A stretch of DNA of 64,000 bases from Panax quinquefolius (Eukaryota; Streptophyta; Magnoliopsida; Apiales; Araliaceae), in NCBI GenBank assembly GCA_020205615.1, contig CM035173.1, positions 34,341,280 through 34,405,279 on the forward strand, in the 5' to 3' direction. This document shows positions 21,155-33,583 of this stretch, one piece after another. A program made the translations under genes and the position numbers. Every line of letters begins with the position of its first letter. Position 1 is the first letter of the stretch. A model generated the notes under the pieces. That model searched no databases. It saw nothing but the letters and a program-made list of their open reading frames with translations, and had not been told where the DNA came from.

Positions 21155-24100
21155 CTATCTATCTGCTGCAGAAGTCAAATTAGATGGGAAGGTGTTTGAG
21201 TTACTGGTCACGTCATTTTCCATTTGATTTTCTAGTATCTCCAAAATATTCTCTGGTGGACATTTATCAGCAGGATTCTGCGCGTTTGTTTGGCAGAAGC
21301 ATTCAGGCCAAGAATTTGTATAGAAAGACTCAGGTGTGACTCGTCTGTGGGACCCACCAAAGTTTGTGTTGAGCATCACACGTCTAACAGCTTCTTCAAA
21401 ACCAGCTGTTCTCCCGTTTTCTCGATCAATAAAGATCGGAGCAAGGGCTTTCCTATCAGGATGGAGTGTGGTGCGAAAACCATAGTAGAGGCGATGTCCC
21501 ATTAGATTATTGGCAAAGTTGCTAGGTCCATCATATGTTGGCATGAAAATGTCAGAGAGAAGACAAACCATGTAATCCACTGCAGAGCCTAATAAGCCCC
21601 TTGTATTTTCAGCTAGCTCACCAGTGGAATCCACCGTTTTGTGGTTCTCAAGTTGTGGGAACATGGACCGGAAAGGTTTCATGAATCGCTCACCACCAAA
21701 TAGTTCACCAGCTGCAAGGTATATCCTTGTGGAATTGTCAAACCCCATTGAATGTAAGATTAGACCAACCTGCAGACAAAAGGCTCAGAATGCTAAACAT
21801 TATTTACATTATATGTACAAGTAGAACACAGAATTATGTTTTGCAATATTGCCCATAATAAGAATAGACTTTCTTTAATCAATAGTGGTCACAAGGATCA
21901 TGTAAATAATGGACAACCTTGTATTTCCAAATAGTAATAGCCAAGTAGCTCTTGCAGGTGGCACCACACAAAGTAGCATTACTATGCTCATCAACCTTTT
22001 GTCTAGAAATGTTAATTGCAAAAAAAAAAGTTGTATGAGATAGTTTTTTATGTAGTACTGGTTGCTGCAAGTTGTCCACTGTCTACTGGTTTTTGAGCTG
22101 ACAAAATATTATATAACTGCTTGTTTAGCAAAGCAGTGTCTGTTATCGAATTCAATCCCATGTTAAATCTTTTCTCGGGGGAGAGGGTTGGGTGATGAAG
22201 GTGGCTGAGAACTTATATAATGGTGGTTTGATCTTAATGGTGTTTTTTTTTTCTTCTAATTAATTCAGAGAGACAAAAAAGACCATTCAAGTTTTCCCAT
22301 CTTAATGGTGTAAGTTACATTTTGTGTTGATTGGCATGCTTATGTTTCTTTATGGGATATCTGATACTCCTTCAGTCCAGCAGATGCGTACCCCGTATTT
22401 GTGCAGGAGAAAGATTTAAATGAGAGAGAGAGAGAGAGAAGGAAGCAGAAACCTTAAATAATAGATGAAGCACATCTGAAAACGCAATGACTGGACAAGA
22501 TAAATCAAAGTTCAGTCCGACAGGCAAGAGTAAATTTCAAGTATTATATTTTTCACTCACACAGAAGCGCTAATGAACATTTCAAGCATTAAAAGAAATT
22601 ACAAGTCAAACCAGTGTGGAACATGTCCTACTTTGACAATTTTTAGAGAAAATCAGGTTGCAAATAAAGTTCATCTTCTTTTTACACCTTTCTAAGATTA
22701 AACGGTAGCAGTACACATTTAATGACGTAAATGGCAAGCACACAATGAGCATCAGAATCAAAAATAATTAAATGTGTACCTCTTCTGGTGTTAAAGGACA
22801 TTTCCCAATAGCCCTTCTTTCACTATATTTAAGATCCTTGTCTTTAAAATTTTCCTTCCGATACTTCCTCAATATCCTTTGCTCGTCAGGATTAAATATA
22901 TCGAAGCACCTGCAAAATTTCAGATCAAAATTTATGTAGCTCCCAGTTAATCTCAGTTTCATTCAAGTGATCACCGAGAATAATTCTTTCCCAATCAGAA
23001 AATTTTAGCATATTGACTATAACTAGCCCGTTGAGTAGAAAATGGTTTCTTCCTCTGAAAAGGCAATCGCAAAGGATTCTATGAGGTTCAAAAGAGCAAC
23101 TTCCGGATTTTTACAAATGAATATCTTTATTTCAATTTTGAGGGATACAGTAACTTTTCCTACATTAGGGGTTCTGCATCGAAGCATTTAGAGGCTTTGC
23201 GGTTTCAGATATAGATAGGAATTTTAATCAAATATCAGGGTTTGCATATAATAATCGTAGACATAATACTAACAAAAAAACAAAAAAAAAAACATTTAAA
23301 TTTTAATATTGAAAGAAAATCATTAAAAATATTATGTTTAAGCTTGCCTTGTAAAAACCTTAATATGTGAAAAGTCAATAAAAAAAGTAGGATTCTTTTA
23401 TCCAAATAGAGGTACTATTTCATTTATTTTGTGCACACTTCTAAACGACTTTGGAACTAGGAAAAGATTTGGATAAGATACAGTTAATTAAAGGAATAAA
23501 TGAGATAAGATTCTTAAAACAATGTTGTGAAATCTACCTTCACAAACTTGCACAATGTACAAATAACTATTAGCAAATGCCTCTTATTAGCCAAAAGACC
23601 AACTGTTATTATATACCAAAAGCTTAGATATTCATCCAATTTTCTCATTTCCTTTTTAAGTTCTTTCTATTTAAGTGGCAGAAAAGAATCCACTACTACA
23701 CTTTTTTGCACAAATAATAGAACTTCGTATGTAAGTTTTACAACAATGACAACTTACCCAGCAAATGCTAGCATATCCATCTCAAATCGAAGATGGATTG
23801 TCATGAAGTGGCCTTGTGAACGAAGTTTACTGACAATTGAGTTACTTAACTTCATAATATGTGGCTTAAATCTGAGGGCATGATAGTTAACTCTGCACCT
23901 CAACCGCTGGTATTCTGGGTTGTCAATCTCTTCAGCAAGGCGATGTGAAAAAGGCGTGAGATAGATAGCCCCATGTTCCTTCATTTTATCTAAAGCTTCT
24001 GTTGTATACCAACTGACAGGAGCATCTCTAGGAGGACGAATCTGAGCCAAAACAAGAGACTATTTATTTAATTTTCTAGGTGCAGCAAACTAGAGGTAAA

Positions 24101-27100
24101 AGATTAAGCTTGTGCCTGATGAGCTTTCAGCTTCTTTGTCTTCCCATTTTTCCGAATTTCAGGAATGCTCTCCACAATCCGTACATCATATCTCAATGAA
24201 TTGATAAAATGCTCAACATCGTATATACCTTGGAAACCACTGAGCATAGTCATAGAAATAAAAATTCCAAATCATTGAATCAATTGTAGTAGTAGTGAGG
24301 CAAATTAAAATACCACTTCCAAAGATAAACAATCTAACATTTCATTCATAAGACTATCTATTTGAAGAAGATACATTGACAGTCCAAAATACTGGTTATT
24401 ATTGATGCAACTGAGATCCATTATTGAATAGGGCTGCCATACTGCCTCAACTTAAGAAACAATTACAACACAATCTCATTTAGACATACAGTCAAAAGGA
24501 AGGATTAGAAGCAATAAAACATTCTTAAACCAAATATTGGATCTACACTTGTATAAATGATACTAATGGCTAAAAAAATCTGATTGCCTATTGCTCTATG
24601 CTACAGAGTATAGAGATTGGATATCCCCAAAAGACCCCAGAAAACTTACTACTAGCTTTTTGAAATAATATTATTGATACCTCAGCCTATTGTAATGAGA
24701 TTGTGATGAAAAACACTACATAAACAATTCTTAAAAGTTAGATAGAAAGAAAATTTATTAATAGAAAGAAAGAATATATAAGATGAGGGAGGACAAAACT
24801 CCTCTAGTTGCGAACAAGTGCAAACAAATACTAAAAAAACACTTTACTAAGTGCATCCTCCAAAATCTACATACGTCAGATATCGAGGTATGCCTAAAAA
24901 TGATAATGGTTTAAACTTTAAACAACTGACACTGACTTAACGTGGGTTACCATGGAACTCTTATTGCCCAGTGTTCTACAAACCAGAAACTCTCGGCTCA
25001 CCAGTGATGTAAAATGTAAGTTGAATAATTCTTAAAGATAGATACCTGTCATCATGCCAAAAAGAGTTCGCGTCCAACTCAGGCAGTACAAGTGTAGCAT
25101 TCATAATTCGTGCAGCAAGAACAGCATTACAAATCTACAAAAGTAGCCAAGATAAGAGAAAAATGATATTTAGAAGGATGCAACACAATTATTCAGTTCA
25201 TAGAGGTTATAGGTACATATGTATATACACGCAAATCTACAACATGGCTAGCAATTGGAGTTTTTGATAGAGAAGCATTCCATCTATCCATGGCAGAATG
25301 AATATTTAGTTTCTAACACTGCTTTTCAAAGATCTCTCCTCTTTCTAAACCAGATAACAGTTAACCCCTACCTCAGCAAACACATCTTGTTCTGTCGTCA
25401 TATCTCTATCTTATCTATAACCCTCACATTGCAACCTCCTTGCAGGCACTTGTGCTAATTACCCAATGAAAAAGTCCATGAAAAGCTCAGGAAGTCAACA
25501 AGAGACAGAAACTTTGAAATTTGTATTCAAAGTGAGTAATTATGGGACCTTGAATGATGTAGTGTACGTATACAATCTATTTTTAGGTTACTATGTTGCA
25601 GAGAGGTACTTGGAAGTCTTTTATAGAATATACTGCATGAAAGTCTAAAATGCCAACACCGAGAATACTTATATAGAAGTTTCCTCTCCGCCACATGTAT
25701 TCTGTTGAATACAAATTTGAAGTAAATTCTTCAAATTTAGGAGTACTGCGGGTCTATATCTATGTCATCTTTGACAATCCAAAACAGATGAGATTAAGAT
25801 TGTTTATGGTACTTGTTGGACATATATGTGATTGTGTAATTTAATTTTCACTTGTGCATGAGGACTTTGGCACGATACCATCAAGTTCTACATCAAAGAC
25901 TTAAGAAACAAACAACAATATTTGAATATTGTTTTCCCTTGTTTTTAGATAAAAAGAAGTTTTATTAGATTGAAGTATGACAATGATCAGATTGGTTTTG
26001 GGGTCACAAATCAGCATCTTAATTGCATGGCACAGCCAAAAATAAATTCTATAGAAAAGAAACTGAAAGCGCAACTAAAAGTGAAACACATTTCTTGTCA
26101 AGGATAAGATACAGACCGCACTACGCTGCTGATTCAGACCACCATTACAACGAACACGTAGATATCCATTGCTCTCATTTGGAGGCGCTGCCATATTTTA
26201 TGAAAGAAACAAAAAGGAAAATACTTGAGATAAGCATCTGTAAAAAAATGTATGCCTTTCAACATGATACCAGAAGCATCCCACATTTGTACATTTATTA
26301 AGCAGATTGAAACCACATACGAGGCCAATCAGATCGTGGAGCAGATGACGGTCTCCATCCACCAGAAGGAACTGTACCCCAAAGATTCTCTACATCAATC
26401 TGCTTACACATAAAAAATTTATAATTTGTGTACACACCAAGAAATTATTGAAGTAGTGAAGTACAACCAAAACCAAAGAAAATTTAAGCAATGTTTGGAA
26501 CTTGAAAAACGCAAAAGAGTAAGGAGATTAAGTCTAAAAGTTTATATGAGCTTTACTAACCTTACACTACACTAAATTTAATGTTATACTACATTTCAGA
26601 AATTTTAATATATAATTAGATTCATGTTCATTAATTTTAAAAAATTAAAATTAAAAAAATATGTGTTCATTAAGATAGATTTTTTTTTTCATTAGTTTTG
26701 TTTTCCTTTTCCATTCTCTTCCCCCGCATTTTCTAAGTTCCAAATATAGCCTTAGGGGAAACATCAAAAGAAAACTACATGTCAACCAAGATTTTAATGG
26801 ATACAAACTTTTGAAATAACATATTCCGTTACTGAAGCACAAACAATTTTTGTATGGAAGAAAAGCCACTAATTTTTTTATCCAAAATCCAGTTACAAAT
26901 CATAAACAAACATCCTGCGTCACTTTCATATGAGAATCACTACATCATTTGTAAAATTTTGGATTATTTACATCCCATTGAAAGTAAAAGACGGAAATGT
27001 TTTATCACTCTCATCAGAAAAAACATAATACGACTTACTTTCTTTTACACTTTTCTTGTTGTGTTAACAAACCTTAAGTGGACTGACATTTATCTTACAA

Positions 27101-28658
27101 TAAATTTTCTAATCTATACACTACTCCCTCCATCCCGTAGCGCATGTTGCCTTGGAATCGGTGGAATTAGAATGGATTTTGAAAGGCATGGACTACACAT
27201 TTAGACAATATATTTTAATATCAAGTTTTCCTTAAACAAGTTTAATATCTAATGTTCCCGTGGAAACTTATAAAATTTGTGCTGCATACATTGTTTCTAA
27301 ACATAACACCCAAAATGGGACAAAGGGGTTGCATTTATATGTGCCCTTTTTATCAAAGATATACAAGCTCAAGCTTCATATATGCAGGCATTATCCATAT
27401 AATATATCAATGTTCTAAAAGGCGCTAGGCGGGAGGCGGGCGGCCGAGGGGGGCCTAGGGCCTAGGGGGCCTAGGCGGGATTTTTTATTTTAAAATAATT
27501 TTAATATTTTATCTTACATTTATCCAAACAAAATAATAATATAAAGCATAACAATCTATAATAAAGATAATAAAGGTCTTTTCTTAAAGTTTAAACACAT
27601 ATCCATATTGCTAATGTCAAAGTTCAAACACAAACATGCAATTGTTCAAAGTATAAACATATTTTTAACGTATTAGTTTTATTTATAAATAAGATTGCTA
27701 TTAAATAATAAATTTTAAAATTTCAAAATTTAATTCAATAATAAAACTTGTAAACTAAACATAAATTTAAGAATTATAAAATAGAATTAAACTAAATATT
27801 ACAAATGTATCCTCATTTATATAATTTGAAGTTGGTACAAGTTCAAAAAATTACAACTATAATAAAATTATTCATTTGACTTGGTATTGTTCACTTCTTG
27901 TTGTGATTTGATATGCTACAACCTGTATTATGAATATGGTAATCATTAGAAAAATAAATATATCAAGATTTGGTTTGGGTAATTATTAAAATAAAAAAAA
28001 ATTCTCCACCTAGAACCCGCCTAATTTTCTAGAGGAATTTTTTTTGTCGCCTTGGGCCTAGGTGAGGCGCCTGGGGGCTTAGAGGTGCCAAGGGGGGGCC
28101 TAGGTCCTAGGCGGGGCGCCAAGAGGGGGCCTAGCGCCTAGGCGGGGCCTAGGCGCCTAGGCGGGGCCTAGGCGGACCTAGGCGGGGATTTTTAGAACAG
28201 AGTAATATATCAAGATTGTCTTCCTCTATCTTGCATGGTAGTTTAAAATCAATACTTTGTTCCTAAAAACTCAAAACTTAATAATTTGACAGTAAAGATT
28301 AAAGAAATACAAATTTCTTTTATAACTAACATTAAACATAAATTAAGATAATAAGAATAAGCAATTCCGGAATAGCTTCCACTTACCTTTGATGGAGAGA
28401 GTGATGTGTTGTAAGTCTTGGTAGTAGACAACAAGTAGACAGTGAAGATCACAAGTACAATAATTGCAATCGATAATCTCCCAAACAGTACCTTAAGTCC
28501 GCCACTCAGTTGCTTCAGTTGGTGACGATTATGCCCTCCACCACCACCTCCTCCTCTCCTAAACGGCGCCGTTGCATCTCCAAGTCTGCAATTCAATTCA
28601 CCATTGAATCCAAATGATTGTGATTTAGAGAGAGATCAGTGAGGTCTTACCTTCTCAT
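21155..28658 (-). CDS. O-fucosyltransferase family protein (plant GDP-fucose protein O-fucosyltransferase type)
   Basis: Nine coding exons: 28651-28658, 28387-28585, 26321-26399, 26117-26187, 25046-25134, 24116-24239, 23758-24041, 22780-22909, 21155-21769. Together they give 1599 nt and 532 residues, all junctions in phase. The product is a type II membrane protein: a basic, Gly-rich cytosolic end, a membrane anchor at about 38-55 (IAIIVLVIFTVYLL), then a lumenal catalytic domain with SGGWRPSSAPRSDWPPPP, YLRVRCNGGLNQQRSAICNA and NATLVLPELDANSFWHDD. The sugar-nucleotide motif HLRFEMDMLAFAG follows at about 273-285 and IDRENGRTAGFEEAVRR near the end. Such proteins act in the Golgi, several in glycosylation of cell-wall polysaccharides or proteins; the acceptor cannot be told here. 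Eight introns interrupt the gene. Intron 6 (24042-24115) uses a GC donor, and intron 2 holds a MITE. The start is chosen because ATGAGAAG plus exon 2 gives the family's usual MRRLG beginning; a TTG-started reading of exon 2 would be wrong. Confidence 0.93.
22423..22440. repeat. (GA)n microsatellite
   Basis: A short run of GAGA units in intron 8 of the fucosyltransferase gene. Confidence 0.7.
27122..27330. mobile_element. Possible Stowaway-like MITE
   Basis: The left end CTACTCCCTCCATCCC is typical of Stowaway elements. The right end near 27315 (TGGGACAAAGGGGT) is a loose inverted counterpart. It lies in intron 2 of the fucosyltransferase gene. The pairing of the ends is imperfect, so the boundaries are approximate. 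Confidence 0.4.
27411..28199 (-). mobile_element. GC-rich MITE-like element, copy 2
   Basis: Bounded by TGTTCTAAAA and TTTTAGAACA. It has G-rich repeat blocks (GGCCTAGGCGGGG type) at 27421-27480 and 28015-28190 and an AT-rich core that matches the inverse of copy 1 at 18751-19505. The flanks share TAATATATCAA, directly before the left end (27400-27410) and three bases after the right end (28203-28213). This looks like a target duplication of about 11 bp, the size made by Mutator-like transposases. It lies in intron 2 of the fucosyltransferase gene. Confidence 0.75.
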
Positions 28659-29916
28659 TTGTAATTGTAAATGTTTAGATCCGAACTCTGGAAGCTGCAA
28701 ATTTCACGCCAAGTCACGAGAATAGAGCAGATTCGAATCAAATCTTCAAATTGGGAAAGCTTCCGCTTGAAGAAAGAAGAGAGATAAATGCTTGATTTCT
28801 TGCTTGGGAGTTCGGGAGGGAAGAGAATGGAGTTCAGAAAACAGAGTCCATTTGATTGCTACTATTTTCTGGTTTCTTATTTTTGTTTTATTAATTCTTT
28901 TGGCTTTTATTCGTATCTTCTAATCATCATTTTTGTTAGAGAAAACGATATTTTCATTTCTTGATATTTTTACACTAGGACTTGTATATTTGATGATGTG
29001 TGTCAAATTTTTATATATATCTCTAGATAATTTGTAAACTCATATGTATGGTTATTAACGGTATAATTAAGTTGAACTGATGATCTAAATTTGCTATAGT
29101 TCAAAAGTATATAAAGGTTTGACAATCCAATACCAAGCCTTGGAATTGGAATTGAGACTATCTATGGAATTGCAATTCCATTTCCAAAGCTTAAAATTGA
29201 GTTGCCAAACATAGTGTAAATGAAATTCTAAATATATAGACATATTATTGGCTCACTATCAAATAGTATCTATTTTTCTTTCCTAAGAAAAGCATTGAGA
29301 AATCTTTACTGAAGAGTAGTTTTTTTGGGCTGTGTCAATGTTTCAGTGGGACGTACAAGTCTGAATAAAGTTTAAACAACGCCAAATAGCTCGACTGAAT
29401 TCAACAAAGGGGATTTCATCAAAGTTATTTCTTATTTCAGAACAAACCCAATGAAAAAAACCCAAATCGAAGTCAGAGAAAACAAAACCTAGAAATTCAA
29501 TTGTAATGGATGAAAATAGTAAAACCCTTACTGAATCGAAGTTGAAATCAAGGAGTAGATGCTGATTCTTTTTCGACTGAAGTCGAGATCGCTGTTTTGG
29601 TCTGAGTTCGAAGTTGAGATGGCTGTTTTGGTCCGAGTCGGAATCGATTTGGAGGGATCCCAAGTGCCGATTTGTTGGGTGAATCGTGATTTGGGTCTGA
29701 AGATTTGTTTTGTTTTGGAGAGAGAAATTTTAGGATTTGAATTGGAGCTTGTTTTGTTTTGGAGAGAGAAAGGAAATGCTGCGAATATTGGAGCCAAAAA
29801 CATGATACCTTATATAGGGTGTTAGGAATAGTGTTATTTAAGTGTAGTGTCCTGATCTCCTCCGTATATCGGATTCGGGGATATATATACAAGGAACCTC
29901 TTAAACATATTTTCTT
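28659..29916. promoter_or_regulatory. Upstream region of the fucosyltransferase gene, no gene seen
   Basis: The 5' UTR and promoter of the minus-strand fucosyltransferase gene should lie at its left side (about 28659-29000). No strong TATA box was identified. The stretch 29345-29810 has overlapping open frames on both strands and a near-repeat of TTGTTTTGGAGAGAGAAA at about 29714 and 29755. The frames are in conflict and none has a recognisable domain. Confidence 0.4.
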
Positions 29917-30213
29917 AAATGTTACTCTCCATGCCAAAATAAAAGTTTTTATTATTATTTTAAATAATTTTAAATTAAATATCTATTTACTTTAAATAAT
30001 TTAATTTTTATAATAATTTATCTATAATACCTTTATTATTAATTATTATATTTTTATTTTTATACATATTTATGGAGTATTACTAGTAATATACAAAAAA
30101 CTATGTAATTAAATTAGAATTTAAATATGAACAATTTTGTCATTTTATCATCTTTCTTAATATACGCAAAAAGTCAACCAGAACCTTTATCTTGGGACGA
30201 AGCGAGTATATCT
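29917..30213. mobile_element. Possible Stowaway-like MITE
   Basis: The ends TACTCTCCATGCCAAAATAA (left) and the complement of CTTGGGACGAAGCGAGTA (right) form a loose inverted repeat next to TA dinucleotides, with an AT-rich interior. This is the form of Stowaway elements. Confidence 0.4.
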
Positions 30214-30395
30214 TTATTAAAATTATGTCTTTTTAGATTTTTTTTAAAATAAGTGGGAGCCGCAGATGGTATTTTTATAAAAAAAACAAATGGAACCATT
30301 CTCTTTTAATATTATTTTATTTTTAAATATATATATAAAACGACGTAATTTTAATAAAAGTATATTATTTAAGATATATGATTTAGATTCGATTT

Positions 30396-30397
<2 letters not shown>

Positions 30398-30456
<59 letters not shown>
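30398..30456. repeat. (CT)n(AT)n microsatellite
   Basis: About ten CT units followed by about eighteen AT units. It forms the outer left edge of the palindromic element. The matching (AT)n tract at 40136-40170 is at the other edge. Confidence 0.85.
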
Positions 30457-30457
<1 letters not shown>

Positions 30458-31554
30458 TATTTGTAACTTACTCCAAAATAGGTCCATTCCATCCAACTCA
30501 TTCTCGAAAGTCGCCAAATATATATAGACGAAAAACAACTACAACTTTATTACAACAATTGTCGTGCAAAAAATACAACAACACATATCTTTGTGAGTTT
30601 GGATACAAATATATACCAATCAGAAGACGTCACAATGACACCTTACATAAAGGTATAGTCAAAAACCTGTTTTAGAAATTAGAATCTTTGGGAAGTGCTT
30701 CAAGGAAACCTTCATACATGGGAGGCCATGCTTTTAGGTTATGGTAGATATCATATGGCCACGTAATTATCCTTGGTCAATCTAATAAACCCCAAAAGAA
30801 AAGCGAGAAGATTCTTATCATATTCTTCCCGATGGTGAGTCTTCTCTTGACATATCATTATCTCCATCGTCTCTAATTGGGTATTATACTCCAAACAAAC
30901 ACCAAGATTATATAGGTAGTGCTTGTAAATATACTCAAAGAAGTGGATGTGCACAACCAAGTGTCTTATGATAACACGAGGTCAGTATGTCATTAGACAT
31001 CTTGTATGATAGTGACAAAACACCCTTCCAAGTTAAATTCACCTCACCATCGACATCTATGTATTCACCACTCTATTCCTCGCTATCCCCGCTCGACTTC
31101 GGCTACACTTTTTTATTACACGAAAGGAATTGTGAAACAAAAGGGTGAAACACAACTAATTTCGATAAAGAATATTATGACTAAAGATAAATAAATTATC
31201 GGTAGTCTTCATCAAGAATAAATCGTAGATTTAGAACATATATGGTAGATGATAAAACTTTTCAACCATAGTTGCAACGTGAACGAAAGCAATCCATTAA
31301 AAGAGTCAAATAGACTATAAAGTCTATTGTCTTCTTCCACGTTAAAAGTCCACCAACAATATTTTATCCTCGTAACATTAATCAGCGATTCCTTTCCACA
31401 ATCATATGAATAACTCATAATCATAATTGTGATTCTAAATTCCTCTTCTCATCCGGGACGAAGATAAATTTTCATCATCTCATCTTTACCGAAACATCAA
31501 ATATCATGGTTATACCAAATCACGGTTCATTCATAATCATACTAATAATTTCAT

Positions 31555-31900
31555 CGCACTGCACGGGACAAAGATATTCATCAACAGATTCATCTTTACA
31601 CTACGGGCTAAAGATATTCAACAACAGTCATCTTTTGCATTACGAGCCAAAGATATTCATCAATAATTCATCTTTGCACCACAAAGCTAAAGATATTCAA
31701 CAACAGTCATCTTTGCATTACGAGCAAAAGATATTCATCAATAATTCATCTTTGCACTACCAGCTAAAGATATTCAACAACAGGTCATCTTTGCATTACG
31801 AGCAAAAGATATTCATCAATAATTCATCTTTGCACTACCGGCTAAGATATTCATCAACAAGTCATCTTTGCACAACGAGCCAAAGATATTCATATATCAA
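31555..31900. repeat. Tandem array of ATCTTTG...CAAAGAT hairpin units
   Basis: About nine units of 36-42 bp. Each contains ATCTTTG, a 9-10 base loop (CACTACGGGC type) and CTAAAGAT or CAAAGAT, then ATTCATCAA. The arms are complementary, so each unit can fold into a small stem. The open frame 31506-31979 is simply this repeat read through (period near 39 bp) and is not a gene. Confidence 0.85.
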
Positions 31901-33575
31901 AGAAATACATAATCATTTCAGAAGTTATATAACAATAATTATAACCATGTTGATCAATTCACCTTTGCACTTAAGCTAAAAATATTCAATTGTAAATTCA
32001 ATGGTCATGATCATACCAGTCAACAATTCAACTTTTGCACTACTGGCCAAAGAGAACCTATGGTCACGATCATACCAATAATCTACCCATCTTTACACTC
32101 AAGTCAAAGAGAAATATCATCATTAGGGTTATAAGAATGTTATATAAAAACAATATGATCAAAACATGGTTTTAATTTCAAAAGTAAGATTCTTAAATCA
32201 ACGATAATTTGGTGGGGAGAAGAAACCAATTTATGTCGTGAATAGTACCCCGTATTAAATACATATGCAAGTATCGTGCGTAAGAACTCCTATACACGAA
32301 AAGATAAAGTTTCATAATAAAATTCATATTCATATTTATAACACCTTAATCCAAATGTTATAAATCACTTAGAAATCTCATAATCTAATATTATTAATAT
32401 TACAATAATATTTTAATCATTTATAAAACTTATAAACAATTTAATTAAATTGTTTACACTTTACTAATTAATGCATTTAATCATCATAAAATGCCAAACT
32501 CATAAGATTTCATCACCAATAACCAAAACCCTCATCAAAAATGCAGATATACCTCATATATATGATTCTCAAGCCATAAAATCATATTTTCCAATTTTCT
32601 TACTTCACATAACATATTTAATTCATTTACTCATAACTAGAACATTTTCATGAAAAATACCAAATCAGTTCTAAAAATATTTCTTTTAAGGATTTAGCAT
32701 AAAATAGTCCCATATTGAACATATATATTTTCTCGAAATTTTAAAATTCATTTACTATTTTTCATATGGCTAAAACCACCAAATATTTAAACATTTATCA
32801 TAAATTGTACTTTTATCCAAAATTCCAAAATTCACAGAGTACAATCGATATTATATAGATGTACTCTCAATAAAAATTTCATCAATTTTGGAGTTAACCG
32901 CAAGGAGTTATAAATAGTTACTTTTAAAATAGTCTTTTCTCATAAAATCCATAACTCCTAATCTATACATCCAAAATACCTCAAAATAATTATAGTGGTG
33001 TAAAATTCAAGAATGATCAAAAAACATGGATACAATCAAAGCTAGTATCCGAATAGATATTTTAGACTTTAAAAGAAAAATTTTCATTTTTCTATTGAAT
33101 AGTCCGATTCGTGAATGAATAGTCAGAGTATCGTGAATAGTCTTGAGTATCATGAATAGTAACTCCGACACCAAAAGATAGAAATTTCACAAAAAACATC
33201 TTCACGCTTCATGAATAGTACTCGTGAATAGTAACTAAATGAATAGTAACTCATGAATAGTAACTCGTGAATAGTAACCCATGAATAGTAAACCCGACAT
33301 GAAAAAGTTCCAAATTTGATAAAAACTTCATATCAACATTTCAAAGATAATGATATTGAAGAAATAATATCATTACAAAAAAATAATATCCCTTACTATC
33401 CCTTACCTCAAAAGAGAAAGAAGACCGACGGGATATCGGATATGATTTCAAGGAAACTTGCACCGATGAATATCAACTCGCCAAGTATCTAAATACTCAC
33501 AAATTACACTCAATAATCTAGAGAGAAAGAGAAAACTTTGTTTACGGTGTGATTTTCAATTCTAACTTAGCCCTC

Positions 33576-33583
33576 TATTTATA
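33576..33583 (-). promoter_or_regulatory. LTR TATA box (family C solo LTR)
   Basis: TATAAATA on the minus strand in CCTATAAATAGAGGG, at the position corresponding to the TATA boxes of family B LTRs. Confidence 0.6.

Noticed and set aside
28249..28596. A single-exon reading of the fucosyltransferase N-terminus from a TTG codon
   Set aside because: Splice signals and the family start MRRLG show that coding begins at 28658, and that the frame runs past a donor at 28386 into intron.
29343..29937. Overlapping minus-strand open frames of about 90-130 codons
   Set aside because: Three frames conflict over the same sequence, with low-complexity Ser/Gln/Lys content and a local repeat. No family was recognised.
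31555..31900. Regularly spaced repeats resembling a CRISPR array
   Set aside because: Unit and spacer are both repetitive, the repeat lies in a plant LTR, and it recurs in other LTR copies. There are no cas genes.
31506..31979. A 157-codon open frame with a repeating peptide
   Set aside because: It is the read-through of a ~39-bp tandem hairpin repeat in an LTR. No start context or domain supports a gene, and similar frames appear wherever the array occurs.
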